The notes: a model not told the origin generated them from the letters alone. Counted from the stretch's first letter, positions 1-11,828 are shown. The stretch: 64,000 bases of DNA from Tenrec ecaudatus (GCF_050624435.1 NC_134536.1:130270758-130334757), one strand, 5' to 3'. Program-made: numbers and translations.

Positions 1-81
1 CAGGGCTGCCTCTGGATAAGACCACCGTGGTCCGATTGTTCTCATGAACTTGGAGCTCCCTTGTAGGTCCACCAGCCCTTT

Positions 82-180
82 CTGCCTAGTCCATCTTAGT
101 CTGGAAGCCCCACTGAAACTGCTCAGCATTGCAGCTGCCCTGGCTGGGAATAAAACCCAAGTCTCCCACATGGAAGGCGA
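82..180 (-). repeat. RTE-derived fragment (5' region, degraded)
   Basis: The phrase 'tagtccatcttagtctgga' resembles the 5' end region of the afrotherian RTE LINE seen in the long minus-strand copy near 31.45 kb and again near 32.31 kb. It is short and divergent, so the call rests on one shared block and is weak. Confidence 0.3.
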
Positions 181-204
181 CCACAGTATTTTGCGGCTGC
201 TGCT

Positions 205-398
205 GGGTGGCGTCAAGTCAATTTCAGGTCATGGCGACCTGCTGTGGCAGCGTAGAACTGCCCCATAAAGTTCTTTTTTGGGGCTGTGATCTTTCTAGAA
301 ACGGATTGCCGTGTCGTTCTCCCATGCAGTCACTGGGTGGGTTCAAAGAGCCCACCTTTTGGTTAGTAGCCAGCTCGGCACTTCCCCATCATGCCACC
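205..398 (-). repeat. AfroSINE, near full length
   Basis: Read on the minus strand this is the standard afrotherian SINE: a tRNA-like head with degraded A and B boxes (complement of 'gggttcaaagagcccacc' and 'ttagtagccagctcggcac'), then the body that on the plus strand reads 'gtagaactgccccataaag'. It sits directly beside a second copy. Confidence 0.8.
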
Positions 399-413
399 AA
401 TACCAAGAAAACA

Positions 414-675
414 AACTAAGGTCGACTGAGTTGATGCAGGCCCATGGCGATCCTATAGGACAGAGTGGAACTGCTCCATAGAGTTTCCAAGGCTGACAAC
501 CTCTATGGGAGCAGACAGCCTCATCTTTCTCCCATGGAATGGCAAGTGGGTTTCCAACACTAAAATTACAGGAGTAGAAAGCCCCATGTGTCTCCTGCGG
601 AGCAGCTGGTGGTTTCAAAATGCTGACCTTGTGGTTAGCGGCCCAAGACATAACCGCGACGCCACCGGGGTTCTG
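414..675 (-). repeat. AfroSINE, two overlapping minus-strand pieces
   Basis: The body motif 'cctataggacagagtggaac' at about 455 is followed by 'ttccaaggctgac'. The 'gggagcagacagcctcatc' segment is then repeated in variant form at about 571 ('ggagtagaaagccccatgtg'), and the tRNA-like head follows at about 600-660. The doubled middle shows one SINE joined to, or inserted in, another. Confidence 0.8.
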
Positions 676-1127
676 TGAATCACGGATACTCCTTCATGAA
701 GAAGGCTGTGGGCAGAACCTGCTCTATGAGGTGGGAGGCTTTCAGACGAGTGATGTATCCATAGGATGACTGGGTATTGGATCCTGTTTGGTGAAGGGCC
801 CCTCACCACGGGCAGGAATTAGTTTAAAATTCTGGGCTGACAGGCTGCTAGTGAGCTTCAGGCGGCCACTGCCCACCTTGGAACTGATGTCAGGTCAGGC
901 CTTGGGCTCTGGCTGCCCAGGGAGGCCCTGCCGAGGACCTGCGTGTCCCCGGGTCAACGAATGGTTGTTGTCTCTGAGCCTTCAACCCCCTCCCGCCCCA
1001 CGCAGTCCCCTGCCCCTGATTCAGCCATGGCCAGGCGTCATTTTATCCTGCTAAGTGCGCGTCCGTGCTCACTAAGCAGATGGCCCACCCCTCCCGGAAC
1101 CGCTCTGCTTACAGAAAGAGGGGATTG

Positions 1128-1300
1128 TAGTCGGCATCGGGTCTCGGGTCGGCGGTTCAAACCTACGAGCTGCGCTACAGGGACAAAGACGAGGCTTTCT
1201 TCTTCCATAAAGATTTCCAGCCATGAAAACCCCCAGGGACAGTCCTGCCCTGTCCTGTAGGGTCTCCAGGAGTCAGGACCGACTGGACTGGACTGCAGTT
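1128..1300 (+). repeat. AfroSINE, plus strand, 5' truncated
   Basis: Contains the B-box-like 'gtcggcggttcaaacctac', the internal 'gacgaggctttcttcttcc' and the 3' body 'cagtcctgccctgtcctgta' followed by 'caggaccgactggactgg'. The first part of the tRNA-like head is missing. Confidence 0.75.
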
Positions 1301-1595
1301 TGCTTTGACTTAGTCTTGTATCAGCCCCAAAGTGGCTCCGTGTCTTGTTCCAGAGACTCTGGGAAGGCAGGCATGGGGAAGGGCCGAGCCTGAGTGGCTG
1401 GCCCTAAGGAGCTCCCCCAATGCTGTACTGCAGGGTTCTCAGACCAGACTCCGGAGGGCTTGCCCCAGCAAGGCTCCTGGGCCGTGTATGCACTTCTCAC
1501 CTGCTGGTGTCAGGCTGCTGGTCTGCAGACCCTGCTCTGAGGAGGCAGGTCTTGGAGAGGCGGATTGGGGGTGGGGTGGGGGTAGGGGTGCTTAC

Positions 1596-1820
1596 CTTCC
1601 TGTGCCTGCAGGGGCATCTGGGAAACGGCAGATTTGCTGCTGCTCTTGCTCTTTTTGCTGCCCTGGCTGCCGAGAGACGGATGCGCCTGCAACTTCCGGG
1701 GGCCCTTGGGGCCTCCGAGGGCACCATTCCCCGCGCACCTGGTGTCATCCAGCTCTGAGGTGTGGCCAGAACCATTGGGTAGTAGTGGGGTGCAGCCCAA
1801 GGGGTTCCCCTGAGGCTGGC
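1596..1820 (-). CDS. MDFI: MDFI exon 4 (MyoD family inhibitor), internal coding exon
   Basis: This exon encodes 74 complete residues. It begins with two bases of a split Cys codon after a CCCCAG acceptor at 1821-1826, and its last base starts a split codon at a GTAAGC donor (1590-1595). The peptide opens with QPQGNPLGCTPLLPN and has a lysine/serine cluster, SQGSKKSKSSSKS, before PLQAQE. Both are hallmarks of the MDFI linker ahead of the I-mfa domain. MDFI binds MyoD-family bHLH factors, masks their nuclear localisation and blocks DNA binding. The zinc-binding cysteine-rich domain is on the next exon, outside the window. Reading frame and phases fit exon 3 without a gap. No stop or frameshift is seen. 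Confidence 0.95.
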
Positions 1821-1924
1821 CTGGGGAGATGAAAGAGAAGGTGATGGGGAAAGTGAGGGGTGGGGCTCCCAGCTCCCCAGGGCCCTGCTCTAGCCCGAGG
1901 CACACAGCAGGTCACTTAGCCAGC

Positions 1925-2035
1925 CCTCGATTGTGCACAGGGGGAAACAGAGGCCAGAAAACAGAACAGCATTGCCAGAAGTTCTACCCCGTGGCAGTGG
2001 AGCTGGGCGTCGCCGGACTCGAAGCCTGGTGCTCA
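1925..2035 (-). repeat. MIR-like ancient SINE
   Basis: Plus-strand text 'gtgcacagggggaaacagag' followed by 'ccagaaaacagaacagcatt' and 'ggactcgaagcctggtgctc' follows the antisense MIR pattern of a tally of nonzero counts, 'gaaactgaggc...', then a B-box remnant. It is divergent. Confidence 0.4.
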
Positions 2036-2577
2036 TCCTCAAAGTTTCCCAGAGAAGATGAGGTGCGGCCTGAGCCCCAGGCCCCGCCCAGGAGGCCTCT
2101 TTGCCCCACGCTGGGAGTCTGGGGCTGGGGCAATCGCTGTGGGGACATGTTGCAGACTCTGGCTGGGTTGGGGAGGCCAGCAAGGAAGCGGTTAACCTTC
2201 ATCTCAGCCTCCGCCAAGCCCCCAGCTGTTTTTGCCCATACTGTGCTGCTTGATTTATTGGGAACATCTGTTTGGAGACAAGCATGCTGCCCCTGGAAGC
2301 CAGGGGCTCCTCACAGCAGCCCCTCCGTCTCCCGCTCCTTCCTCTCTGGCTTGCTTGTGCAGTCCCCTCCCCTGCTGCCTGTCGTCGCCGCCTTTGTGTG
2401 TGTGGGGGGGGGGGCGGCGGGGGAGCAGCTGGCAGAATGGGTCTGGCGAGGGGTCCTAAGCGTTCCGAAGGTCTGGGAGTGGAGGGGCGAGGAGGAAGGC
2501 AGAGGGATATTGGTGGGGTTTCCACCCTAGGCTGAGGGGCCAATGTCTTCGAAACACAGAGAAGCGGACCCTGGACC

Positions 2578-2786
2578 CAAAGTCAAACACCAGCTGCCAT
2601 CAAGCCCATTCCAGCTCATAGTGACCCTGCAGGACTGGGGAGCGTTGCCCCTCTGGCTTTCCAAGACTTTAAATCTTTCCGGCAGCAGCAGCAGCTGCCA
2701 GCCTCATCTTTCTCCCGAGAAACAGCTCGTGGGTTTGAACCACTGACCCCGAGGTTAGCCGCTCGGTGCGTAGACTTTTACGCCAT
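2578..2786 (-). repeat. AfroSINE, minus strand
   Basis: Plus-strand reading gives 'ccagctcatagtgaccctgc', 'tttccaagactttaaatc', 'agcctcatctttctcccgag', 'cagctcgtgggtttgaacc' and 'gaggttagccgctcggtgcg', the full order of an antisense AfroSINE. A short GCA expansion lies in the middle. Confidence 0.85.
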
Positions 2787-2938
2787 GAGGACTCTTTGCA
2801 AGGAGCCCTGTTGCTTCCTGCACTGCACTCGGGGATGCTCACGGGCTCTCTTCTCAGAAGAGGAGGCTGGCTGCATGTGTCTGCGGGGTGTGGCTGCTCC
2901 TGGACCAGCGCCCCCTGGCCTGGGAGACACTTTACAGG

Positions 2939-3136
2939 ACGCTTCCTGGTGGTGTCGTGGTTACGCGTTGGACTGCTAACTGTGAGGTCGGCACTTTGAA
3001 ACCACCAGCCGCTCCGCAGGAGAAAGATGGGGCTTTCTACTCCTTAAAGAGCTACACACAGTCTCACCCTCCACCTCGGCGTGGGGGGGGGGGGGTTGGC
3101 GGGCAGATCTACCCTGACTGGATGGCAGTGAGTATT
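2939..3136 (+). repeat. AfroSINE, tenrec-type subfamily
   Basis: Head 'cctggtggtgtcgtggttac' with 'gcgttggactgctaactgtg', B-box region 'gtcggcactttgaaaccacc', then 'gaaagatggggctttctact' and the tail 'tggatggcagtgag'. The G-run at about 3079-3093 interrupts the body. The 'gttacgcgttgg' head is the form I associate with tenrec. Confidence 0.85.
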
Positions 3137-3444
3137 TGAGGTCAGTCCCTCAGGTGCTGGGGTTTGGAGCCCCAATTCTCTCCGGCCCTGGCCACTGGAT
3201 TTGAATATTGATTGGAAGGAGGTGTCTTCGGTGCCCCAAAGGCTGAGGAACTGGTAGTCTCCAGACCTCCCTTGACCCAGTGTGTGTGCGCTTATGTGTG
3301 GAGGGGCTGGCCTTCCCATCAGCGCAGTGGCCATGCGCTGTGCACTTCCTGCTGGCCGGCTTCCATGCTAAGCACTAGACAGAGCAGTGGTTCTTCCCTG
3401 GCTCCCGGGAGTGTGACACAGGATTATGGTCTTGGCCTGACAGG

Positions 3445-3790
3445 CGAGGACGCAGGTCCCACCCAGAGCAGGACAGCAACTCTCCCCAGGCCACACAGCC
3501 AGTAAGTCACAAAGGTGGGACCAGCCTGGAGCCCAGGAGCTGGGACTCAGAGGACAGGGAGACAGAGGTGAGGGCAGAGAGGTTGGAGAACCAGGGAATA
3601 TGGGACAGGCTCCCTCTACCCTACAAGTGTGCTCACAACTAGTAGCTGACTCTTCTTTCCTGAGCAGTTACGGTGGGCCAGGCTCTGTGCCGAGACCTGC
3701 GCCGAGAGCAGTCACAATGGCTCCCTCATGGACCCCCTTTCCCAGGTGAGAGAAACGAAGGCCCAGAGAAGACCCCACAACTCAGACGTG
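3445..3790 (-). repeat. Two MIR-like remnants
   Basis: At about 3480-3540 the plus strand reads 'ccaggccacacagccagtaa', then 'ggagcccaggagctgggact', an antisense MIR core. At about 3650-3790 'gggccaggctctgtgccgag' is followed by 'aacgaaggcccagagaagac'. Both are old and divergent. Confidence 0.4.
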
Positions 3791-4989
3791 GAGGCTCGAG
3801 GGGGTGCAGAGAAGTGTGAAGCAAGGGCGCGTGGGCGACAGGGTTCTCTGGCCAGGCCCCGCTCATGTCGTGGGTCCTGGGGCATGGGTAAACAGGGCTA
3901 AGGCTATGGAAAGAGGTCAGGCCTGAATCATGCTCCCACCGTTTGGCCCTCGGAGGGTGTCTGAGCGCAGTCGCTGGCCAGCCACAGTGCCCCCTGCCCT
4001 GCTGTCTGCACACAGGCACAGTGACCAGTGGGCGGGAGTGTGTGGGCAGACACAGAGCCTGTCTGTGGCAGCAGCCATAGGGGTGGCAGCGTAGGCAGGG
4101 GTGGGGGCTGAGTCACAGAGAAAACACCCGGGCCCCCTAGACACAGGAGTGTCTGTCCGGCTCCCATGCAGTCCCCCTGCTTGTGGCCACTGCATTGACC
4201 TCTTTCTCGCAATTCTGCAGGCAGGGGCGGGTGTGTGTCTGGGGGAGGCCTCAGGCAGGGCAAGAGCAGGACTCAGTCACCTCAACTTCCAGGGAGTCCA
4301 ACTTAGCCCCAGATGCCCTGGCCGAAGGCGGCTCCCGCTCAGCCGTGCCAGCTGGGCAAGAGGGCGGGCAGAGGAGAGAGCACTGGGCCAGGATGCCCAA
4401 CTTCCCTGGCTGGTGACCGGGGCGAGCCAGGGTCTGCTGTCTCAGTTACCTCGTCTGTAACGGGCTTGGCAGTGCTGCCCTGCTGCCCTACTACGGGCTG
4501 GCCTGGGAGCCTGGCACAGCCCTCTGGGAAAGAAAGTTAATGTGTGGGGCTGGATCTTCATCAGTCAGCGAGAAGGCGTGCCGGCTGCCCCTTCCCCTGC
4601 TCTGGGGTTGGGTAGGATGGGAGAGTCTTGGAGACCTCACACCATGGTCGGGAATAAGCCAACTTCTCCTCCATTCTGCCCATGGTGCCCAGCTTGATGG
4701 GCTGTATTGGACTGTCCCCCACCCCCAGTCCCCGACCCTGTCCATCCAGCCTCTGCTCTCCCACTGACCCTTGGTGCCCCCAGACTGTCTCAGTCTATCA
4801 TCCCCCCCACGTGGAGGTCTTCTTCCAAGACACACCAGGCACTGCCCAGTGCTGCCCAGCACAGCACAGTGCCGGGCAGCACCTGAAAGCACCCACTGCA
4901 CTTCTGCCAACCCATCTGGATCGAATTCTCTATGGATCAAATTCCCTGTATGTCGCACAGACCCTGATTCCCAGCCTTTGAAGACTCAC

Positions 4990-5172
4990 ATGTCACAGCT
5001 TCTGTGGGGACATCGAGGTCAGTGCTGTCCAGGGCCTGGGGGGCCACAGGGTCATTGTCTTGGGGCATGGGGGGCGCCTCCTCCTCCAGGGCGCCCTCCT
5101 CTGGTGCTGCCTCCGAAGGGTGAGCGGGTCTTGCTACTACCTCCAACCCAGGTAGGAGGGGCAGGCTCTGGC
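4990..5172 (-). CDS. MDFI: MDFI exon 3 (MyoD family inhibitor), internal coding exon
   Basis: 183 bp encoding 60 full residues between split codons. Two bases complete the Gly codon begun in the start exon, and one T begins the Cys finished by exon 4. The acceptor is TTTTTCCCTAG at 5173 upward; the donor is GTGAGT at 4984-4989. The peptide begins QSLPLLPGLEVV, has an acidic EEGALEEEAPP stretch, and ends LDSTDLDVPTEAVT, the most recognisable MDFI N-terminal block. This is a disordered acidic/proline-rich region in the family, not a folded domain. The frame is open across the exon and phases match both neighbours. Confidence 0.95.
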
Positions 5173-6905
5173 CTAGGGAAAAAGCAGACGACTGACTGAG
5201 GCAAGCTTTCCTGGTGCCCATTTCCCAGGGGTGTCCATTCTCAGTCTCTTGGTCCCGGTACTCAGCCCTTATCTTGCATCTGGCAACAGTGCGAGACCCC
5301 ATGTAGAAAGCTCCCATCCACAACCTGGGGGTGAGCGACGGTGTGCACATGCGTGCGTGTGCATGGGTCTGTATGTATGTGCATGCATGTTGGGTGTTGC
5401 CTACGGTGCCTATGAGGTGGTGGATGGAGGGGCCCGAGACATGCTGCAGGGAACAGCGGCACAAACACCGAGTCAGAGAGGACCAAGTGACAGGCCCAGG
5501 CTCAGAGAGTGATAGGACAGGGAGAGGCAGGAGCAAAGGGAGAGAGAGCGCCCAGGAGTGCAGGAGATTGGGCCTGGCCACAGAGATCTGGTGACAGGCA
5601 GCGGGAACACTGGGGGTGGTGGGGTGGTGGGAGTGGGTGATGAGAAAGAGAGGCGACAGGGGGCTGAATGGAGGCCGGACGAGGGGAAGTGAAATAGTGA
5701 GTGAGAACTCGGAGGTCGAGGCGGCAGGAGGCGGCGGGGAGACGGCCCAGGAGGCTGGGGAAGAGGCGAACCACAACCACACGTAATTACAGGGATGCGC
5801 TTGGTCCCTCTGCCCAGGGTGGGCGGGAGGCAGAAATGGAGCTACCTGCGAACCCACAACTGCAGAGGAAGTATCGGCAGGGCTCGGCCACCCCCCGCCC
5901 CACCCCCCGGGCCCAGGGGAGAATAGTTCTGGGGGATGGTGGGAGGTGGAAGAGGTGGGGAGCAGGCACCCCACCCACTCGGCCACTGTGAAGATGAGGG
6001 GTGATTATAGCTCGCAGGGTGCCACCCTCGCCTCTGCTCCGCCCAGGTGGCCGAGTATGGTGACAGGGTGCCCCGTCAGAGAAGCAGCAAAGAGAGAAAC
6101 CCAGGGGGTCCAGGAGCAGCACCCATCACAGGAGGATCGTCCTGGGGGTGGATTCCAGCACAGAGAATGGGGCGAGGTGCTCCAAAGGCATGTGAGAGAA
6201 GGGGAGCAGGACAGGGAGGCTCTGGGAAGGCTTGGGCCCGCAGGCATCAGGTGGTGGGGGTGACCCAGTGCCTCTGCTTCTCCCATGAGTCTGAGCATTC
6301 TCCAGAGACTCTGGTCCCCAGGACTGGGCAGGGTGGGTGCAGAGAGGGAGGTAGGCCCAGGCAGTGTGCTCACCCCTGCCCAAGGTAAACGCAGACCCAG
6401 CCTGGAGAGGAGCGGTGGACAAGGCCAGGCTTCAGGGATGCTGATTGGGCAGGAGAGTTACCTGTTGGGAGCCTCTTTGGGTACCCACTGCTGCCCAAGG
6501 GCGGCAGGGGGCGAGATCTCTGCACCCCTTCTGCTCTCTGGGTCTGGAGCCCCAAGTCAAGGCTTCTGTTTTAGCTCAGGGGTGTTGAGGCCTGAAGCGG
6601 AGAGACAGCGGGGCAGTGGGGTCCCGGGAAGGGAGAGTGGGCATCCGGGAGTGACTGGTTTGTCTTGAGAGCTGGAGGTAGAGGGAACACTGTGGCTGTG
6701 GGGAGAGGGGCGGAGAGGAGGGAGAGAGGGAGGTCAGGTTCTCCAGCAGGGGTGGTCTTCTAGCTGGGGCAGCTGGTTCTGGTCTGTCCAAGTTCCAGGG
6801 CATGGGAAGGGGCCCACCATCCCCTCCATTACCCTCAGGGCACGTTCCGAAGCAGGTTTCTCCCTAAGGACTGAGTGAGAGGACCGCATCGTTCAGGAAA
6901 TGGAT

Positions 6906-7100
6906 GGGCCCAGGAGTCCCTGGTTACACGTTGGGCTGCCAACCACAAGGCCGGCAGTTCAAACCCACCAGACGAGGAAGAAAGACGAGGCTTTTGATTT
7001 CCGAAAAATGTTAGTCTCAGAAACTAGGGCAGGGATGGGGGTGGGGGGCAGTTCTACCCAGTCCGGCGGGGTCATGGTGAATCGGAATGGGCTCGGCGCC
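6906..7100 (+). repeat. AfroSINE, plus strand
   Basis: Head 'tccctggttacacgttgggc', 'tgccaaccacaaggccggca' and 'gttcaaacccaccag'; then 'aagacgaggcttttgatttc' and the 3' part 'ggcagttctacccagtccgg'. A G-rich expansion lies before the 3' part. Confidence 0.85.
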
Positions 7101-7417
7101 AGTGTGTTCGGCTATGGTTTGAGGTGCCACTGGGCCGCATGGCTCTCTGCATGGAAGCTACTGAGCCCACAGGGAGAGACGGTTCCTGGGAAGACGTGGA
7201 GAAGGGGCCAGTGCAGCGGGGCAGGGTCCAAAGACAAGAACATGTGAGGAAAGGCCAAAGACTAGCAGAGTGACCCAGCTGGGGAGGGAAGGAGGCACAG
7301 CCGGCCCCGGGAGCCTGTAGGACAGACAGCACTCAGAGGACACCACTGTCCAATCCCAGGAACGTGACAATGGGCCAAGTTCCAGCTTCGTGTTTGTGGA
7401 AGCATGAAAGAAGACAA

Positions 7418-7592
7418 CACCACGCACACTCACGGCCACTGAGTCCATGCTGACTCACCGCGACCCCACTGTGGGTTTCCGAGACTGTAACTGTTGACGG
7501 TAGAAAGCCCAGTAGACTGAGGAGCTGCTGGTGGTTTTGAACTGCCGACCAAGAGGCTCTCAGGCCCAACTAACTGCACTCTTGGGGCTCCG
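7418..7592 (-). repeat. AfroSINE, minus strand
   Basis: Plus strand reads 'cggccactgagtccatgctg', 'actcaccgcgaccccactgt', 'ggtggttttgaactgccgac' and ends 'ctcttggggctcc', the antisense of the SINE start 'GGAGCCC'. Essentially full length. Confidence 0.85.
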
Positions 7593-7616
7593 TCCATTTC
7601 ACCACCCAGGTTCAAG

Positions 7617-7796
7617 GTGGATGTTGCTATGAGCCGTCCAGTGGACTCTGACTCAGCATAACCTTATGTCACATAATCTTATGTGACGGGGGAACCACCT
7701 CGTGAGGTTTCCAAGGCTGCCATCGTCCCCAAAAGATGACCTGCTCTTTGCTCCTGCAGAGCAGCTGGTGGGTTCGAACCACAGACCTTGTTTGTT
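7617..7796 (-). repeat. AfroSINE, minus strand, divergent
   Basis: Plus strand 'gatgttgctatgagccgtcc', then 'tgaggtttccaaggctgcca' and 'gcagctggtgggttcgaacc' give an older antisense copy. It directly follows the previous SINE in the same orientation and lacks part of the head. Confidence 0.65.
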
Positions 7797-10447
7797 AATT
7801 TCCCCCAAATCCTATGGTTGTAAGGGACAAGGGGGAGCAGGCAGGGGGAGGTTACCCACTAGGAGGAATATGCTGCCTGCTAAGTGGCGTTCTCCACATC
7901 TGGTCCACGCCTCTCCAGGCCTGAGTCTGGTCTGGCCCAGCTAAGACGGGACTCAGGGGAAGCTGACTTAAGACCAGGTGGCAGGGATCACTCAGACTTC
8001 AGTCTGCATTCCAAGGGAGGGGGGGGCGCTTTCCCAGTCCCCTATTCTGGCCCTTTGGGGCATTTCAGGGCCTCAGGTCCTGAACTAGGAATCCTGACTG
8101 CCCCAGTGGTGGGGTCATCAAAAACACTGGAGTGAGTTTGTAGAAGCTCCAAGCTCGGGTTGTTACAGCCGCCCGCTCAGGGGGAGTCAGGACTGTGTGC
8201 AAACCACAACCAGCAAAGAAGGGGAAGGGGGCATTTTGAGAACAGCAGCACAGGGACAAGACCCCAGAGTGGGCAGCGGTGAACAGCTACAGGGCGGATG
8301 GGCGAAACCATGGGCCTCTGAGGTCACTCCCCAGCTGCTCTCCCAAGGTGACACGGTCAGTCCTGTCCTGGAACGAACCAGGATTTCTGCTCTCTTGGCC
8401 CTTAAGGGTGGGAAAGAGAGGCTGGGGGGTGGGGTGGGGGGAAGACCCAAAGCATCCCCACTGTCTGGAGCAGCCTCTCACTGACAGGGCTGCCAGCCTT
8501 GAATCCGGTGGCACAGACCAGCCAGCTGAGAGCTGAGACCCAGGGTACCCACGAGCCCTTGCTGGGACAACAGAGAACCAAGGCTGGGACCTTAAGCGAG
8601 AAACACAGTCAGGGCCAGACATCCAGGGGCACAGAGGAGCAGCTGAGGTAGTTGAGGATATTATGCCACGTGCCCAGAGACATGGGAGCCGAATACGAGG
8701 GACTAAGGGAGCAGGGCTACAGAGGGTCCAGATTCTGAGTCCCAGGCCCAGGAGGCAGCTCAGGCTTGGAGTGCACAGGGGCGGGAGGTGAGGCCCAAGG
8801 GTCTTCACATCAAGAGGTCAAAAGAGCCCCGCTCTCCTTTCTGGGGGCAAGAGACACCACTGCTTGGCTGCAGTGGGGAGAAACACCCACAGGGGGTAGG
8901 CATGTGGGGGCTGGAGGGGAGGGGTGGCAGCAAAGGCCCAGTAGGTGTGCATATGAATCCTGCTTGAAGACTCCTGCAGGTGGCTGACCAGGTGAGGCTG
9001 GAATTCAAGTCCGGGCCACCTGCTGGCCAGCTGCATACCTGCTCCATCTGACAGGGAGGGGAAGGGGGGACACCTTGCTCTCATTTTTGCAGAGAGGTGT
9101 CATGCAGAGAGGCCCTTGTCCACAAGGGGAAAGTACAGAAAAGCAGTTGTTCTCCCCCAGCCCCACCCCACCATGAAGCTTGCAGACCCACGTGAGCTCC
9201 GGCTGTGGTCACTGCCCTGAGTTCTAGAAAGACGGCCTCGCAGGGAGTGGAAGAGCCACGTTGACATCCATAAGCCTGAGCAGACAACATTGAGAGTCCC
9301 ATAACGGCAGCAGGGACCTTCTGGGCTAACTGCTGCCACCAAGCTGAGGGGTGGTCACAGGCCCAGAGGAATAGAGGGAGGAGCCTCTTCCAGGTGGGTG
9401 GGGTTCACACCAACCGTGGTCCAGCCATCAGGCTCCTGGCTGGCGTTGAAAGAAGCCAGATTCAGGACCCTGTCTCTCTAGTCCAGCCCTCCCCATGTCC
9501 TAATGGGTCCGGGCTTGCTCTCAGAATCCCGGCATGTCTGGAGAGTGAAGGTCAAGACTCATTCTCCAACCACTCTTTGGCCGGGCGTTCAAGGGCTAAG
9601 TCTACAGCTTCAATGTAATTGGCGTAACAGGACCCTGTATTCCAGGCGAGCTGACTCATTTGAGGACCTTCTGATCAGACAATTCATGGTTGTCTTGTCC
9701 CTTCCACGAAAGGGGCCTTCCTCCCTTCTCTCCCACTCCCCACATCCATCCCACTTGCATGACCCAACTAAAATGTCATCATGTCCCACAGACCCCCACA
9801 ACTGACAGCCTCTGCTCCTGGGGTGCACTTGCTGAGACCTCAGCACCCAGTGGCGCCTGCTGTCTGTTAGAAGTTGGTAGTGACGCTCTTCATCCACACC
9901 ATCATTACCACCAAGTCACTCGCTTGGGCGGGGTGGGGGGCCGTGCTGGTTTCCAGCTCTGTACCCCCTGTGGCACCGGCAAGAGCCTCAGCTGGTGTAC
10001 TCTGGAGTTGGCAGGGCCCAGTCAGGGGAAGGTGAGATCAAGGGAAGGCCCTGCACTTGGGTGGTGTCTGGTCCTGAGCCCCAAGAAGGCTGGTGACCGG
10101 GGACTCCCTTGATGTCCGCATGGTGCATGTAAACCCACTAGTCAGTGTCCCAGGCCATCAGCCTGTTGACTTGGAGAGGCCTGGGCTGGCCGCTTGGCTG
10201 GGTCAGGTTGGTTTTATTTTAGGTCTGAAGGCTCCAATTCCCCAGGAAATTCAATTTAGAACCAAGAGCAGGAATGCACCGCCCCGGTGCTGAGCAGAGA
10301 TCAGTTGTGGGTTCAGGAGCCAGGCTCCTGGGGTTCTGCGGGGTGGATCAGGAGAGGCTACTGAGGAAGCCAAGGGTTGTGGGGGCTTGGCCACCTGCCC
10401 CAGGCAGAGCAGCCCTGAGTGCCCTGGTGCCCCATTTACATCTTGGG

Positions 10448-10818
10448 CAGCTGGGGGAGGGGCCTGGGCTCCAGGGCTGTGCTTCCAGCAGGGCCCCAGG
10501 GGGCAATGCTGTGGCCTTGCTCTACTGTCAGCGCTCAGGAGGGAGCGTGGGGCATTCTGGTCTCGGATTCAGGCGTCTGTGGGGTTTTGGCTGTGTCTCC
10601 TGCGGTTTGGGCTTCCTGGGCAGCGGGCTCATTCTCCCAAGGCAGCAGCAGCAGAGCGAGGCTTCTTGTGTTATAAAAGCAGCATTGTCTGGCCCAGCCC
10701 AGGCTGGGGAGGGGGCTTGCTGAGGGACTGGGGGGGAAGGGTGCTCAAGTTACAGTCCAGGTCTTAACCCTCCGGGTGGCCCACCCTGGACCTTGCTGCC
10801 TTCCCTGAGCCTATTTAG
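10448..10818. promoter_or_regulatory. Candidate intronic muscle-type regulatory stretch
   Basis: Within MDFI intron 2 there is a CAGCTG E-box at 10448-10453, a TATAAAA at 10672-10678 and a perfect MEF2-type CTATTTAG at 10811-10818. E-box plus MEF2 pairs are typical of skeletal-muscle enhancers, and MDFI acts on MyoD-family factors, so the pairing fits. Such short motifs also arise by chance, and there is no direct evidence of function. Confidence 0.25.
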
Positions 10819-11828
10819 CACCCCCTCCCCCTAATGGAGCTGAGAATGGGTCTAGCTAGGGAGGGGGGCTGTGGAAGGAGGAGGTGGGGCAAGAGCCCAG
10901 AGAATGGAGGAGGAGGGAAGATGAGGGGTTGGGAAAGAGAAGGGAAGAAGGCTGAGAGGGAGAGAGGAAGCCCCTGCTCAGCCCCTAGGCCTCTCCACCA
11001 CCATCTGTCCGATTCCCCACCAGCCCCTGTGCCAGGGCTGCCCACAGGGAGATGAGGGTCCTGAGCATGAGCAGATGCACAGCCAGCAGTGCCCAAAGGA
11101 TGCACTGACACCCCACCCTCCCCCACTCCACCACTTGTCCCCACTCCAGTTTAGGAGACCCCCTCTCCCAACTCTATGATCCTTAGGGCCAGAGGGTCAG
11201 TGGCCAGGTCAGGTGGACCAGAGGCCAGCGCACTGGGGCAGCGGCCTTTTAAGCAGGCAGGGAGACAGACCCCTGAGGGTAGATGTGGGGATGGACCATG
11301 AGGGAAAGAGGCTCACAAGGTGGTGGCCCAGGGCTAGGGCGAGCAATATCCTGGGAGTGAAAGCAGAGGGAGGGGGTGGGGAGAGAAAGGAGGTGGGGGA
11401 GGTAAACAAAAGAAGCAGACCTTCGTAGAGGTGGGAGCAGAGTCGCTCCTGCACCCCATTCCCTCCCTCAACAAACCCCCATCCACGAAGCTTCGGGACC
11501 CAGTGGGCTTAGCTTACAGATGCTACAGAGGGGGCATGGGCTGAGAGCCACAGTGGGTTGGAGGCTCCTAGGCTAGGGTGAGGACTTGGGGGGGATGGGG
11601 TGAGGGCATACCATTCCACTGGAGTTACTGGGTACTCGGCAGTGTGTGTGTGTGTGTGCCAGCTGCGTAGGGGTCTGGATTGGCCCAGGAAGGGCAAAAG
11701 AGTGAGAGCAGAGGGCAAGGGAGGGGGAGGAGGGACCATGTCCTGTAGAGGCTCCCCGTTGACAAAAGTTTTCGGGAAGCTCCGTTTGGGTTGGGCTGGG
11801 GAGAGAGGGAGAGACTCAGACAGACAGA

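Larger units (their letters stand above)
1..1595 (-). other. MDFI: MDFI intron between exon 4 and the last exon (partial)
   Basis: This stretch lies downstream of the exon 4 splice donor at 1594-1595. I looked for the cysteine-rich final exon of MDFI on the minus strand and did not find it, so it is left of the window. Most of the interval is repeat: an RTE-derived fragment, two minus-strand AfroSINE blocks and one plus-strand AfroSINE. About 680-1125 and 1300-1590 carry no feature I recognise. Confidence 0.75.
1821..4989 (-). other. MDFI: MDFI intron 3
   Basis: GT-AG intron: the donor follows 4990 on the minus strand (ACAT|GTGAGT) and the acceptor precedes 1820. It holds two AfroSINEs in opposite orientation (2578-2786 and 2939-3136) and MIR-like remnants. 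I recognise nothing specific in the roughly 1.2 kb from 3791 to 4989. Confidence 0.8.

Noticed and set aside
4937-5986. 349-codon minus-strand open frame
   Set aside because: Only 4990-5172 is real (MDFI exon 3, bounded by splice sites). The rest is intron read-through.
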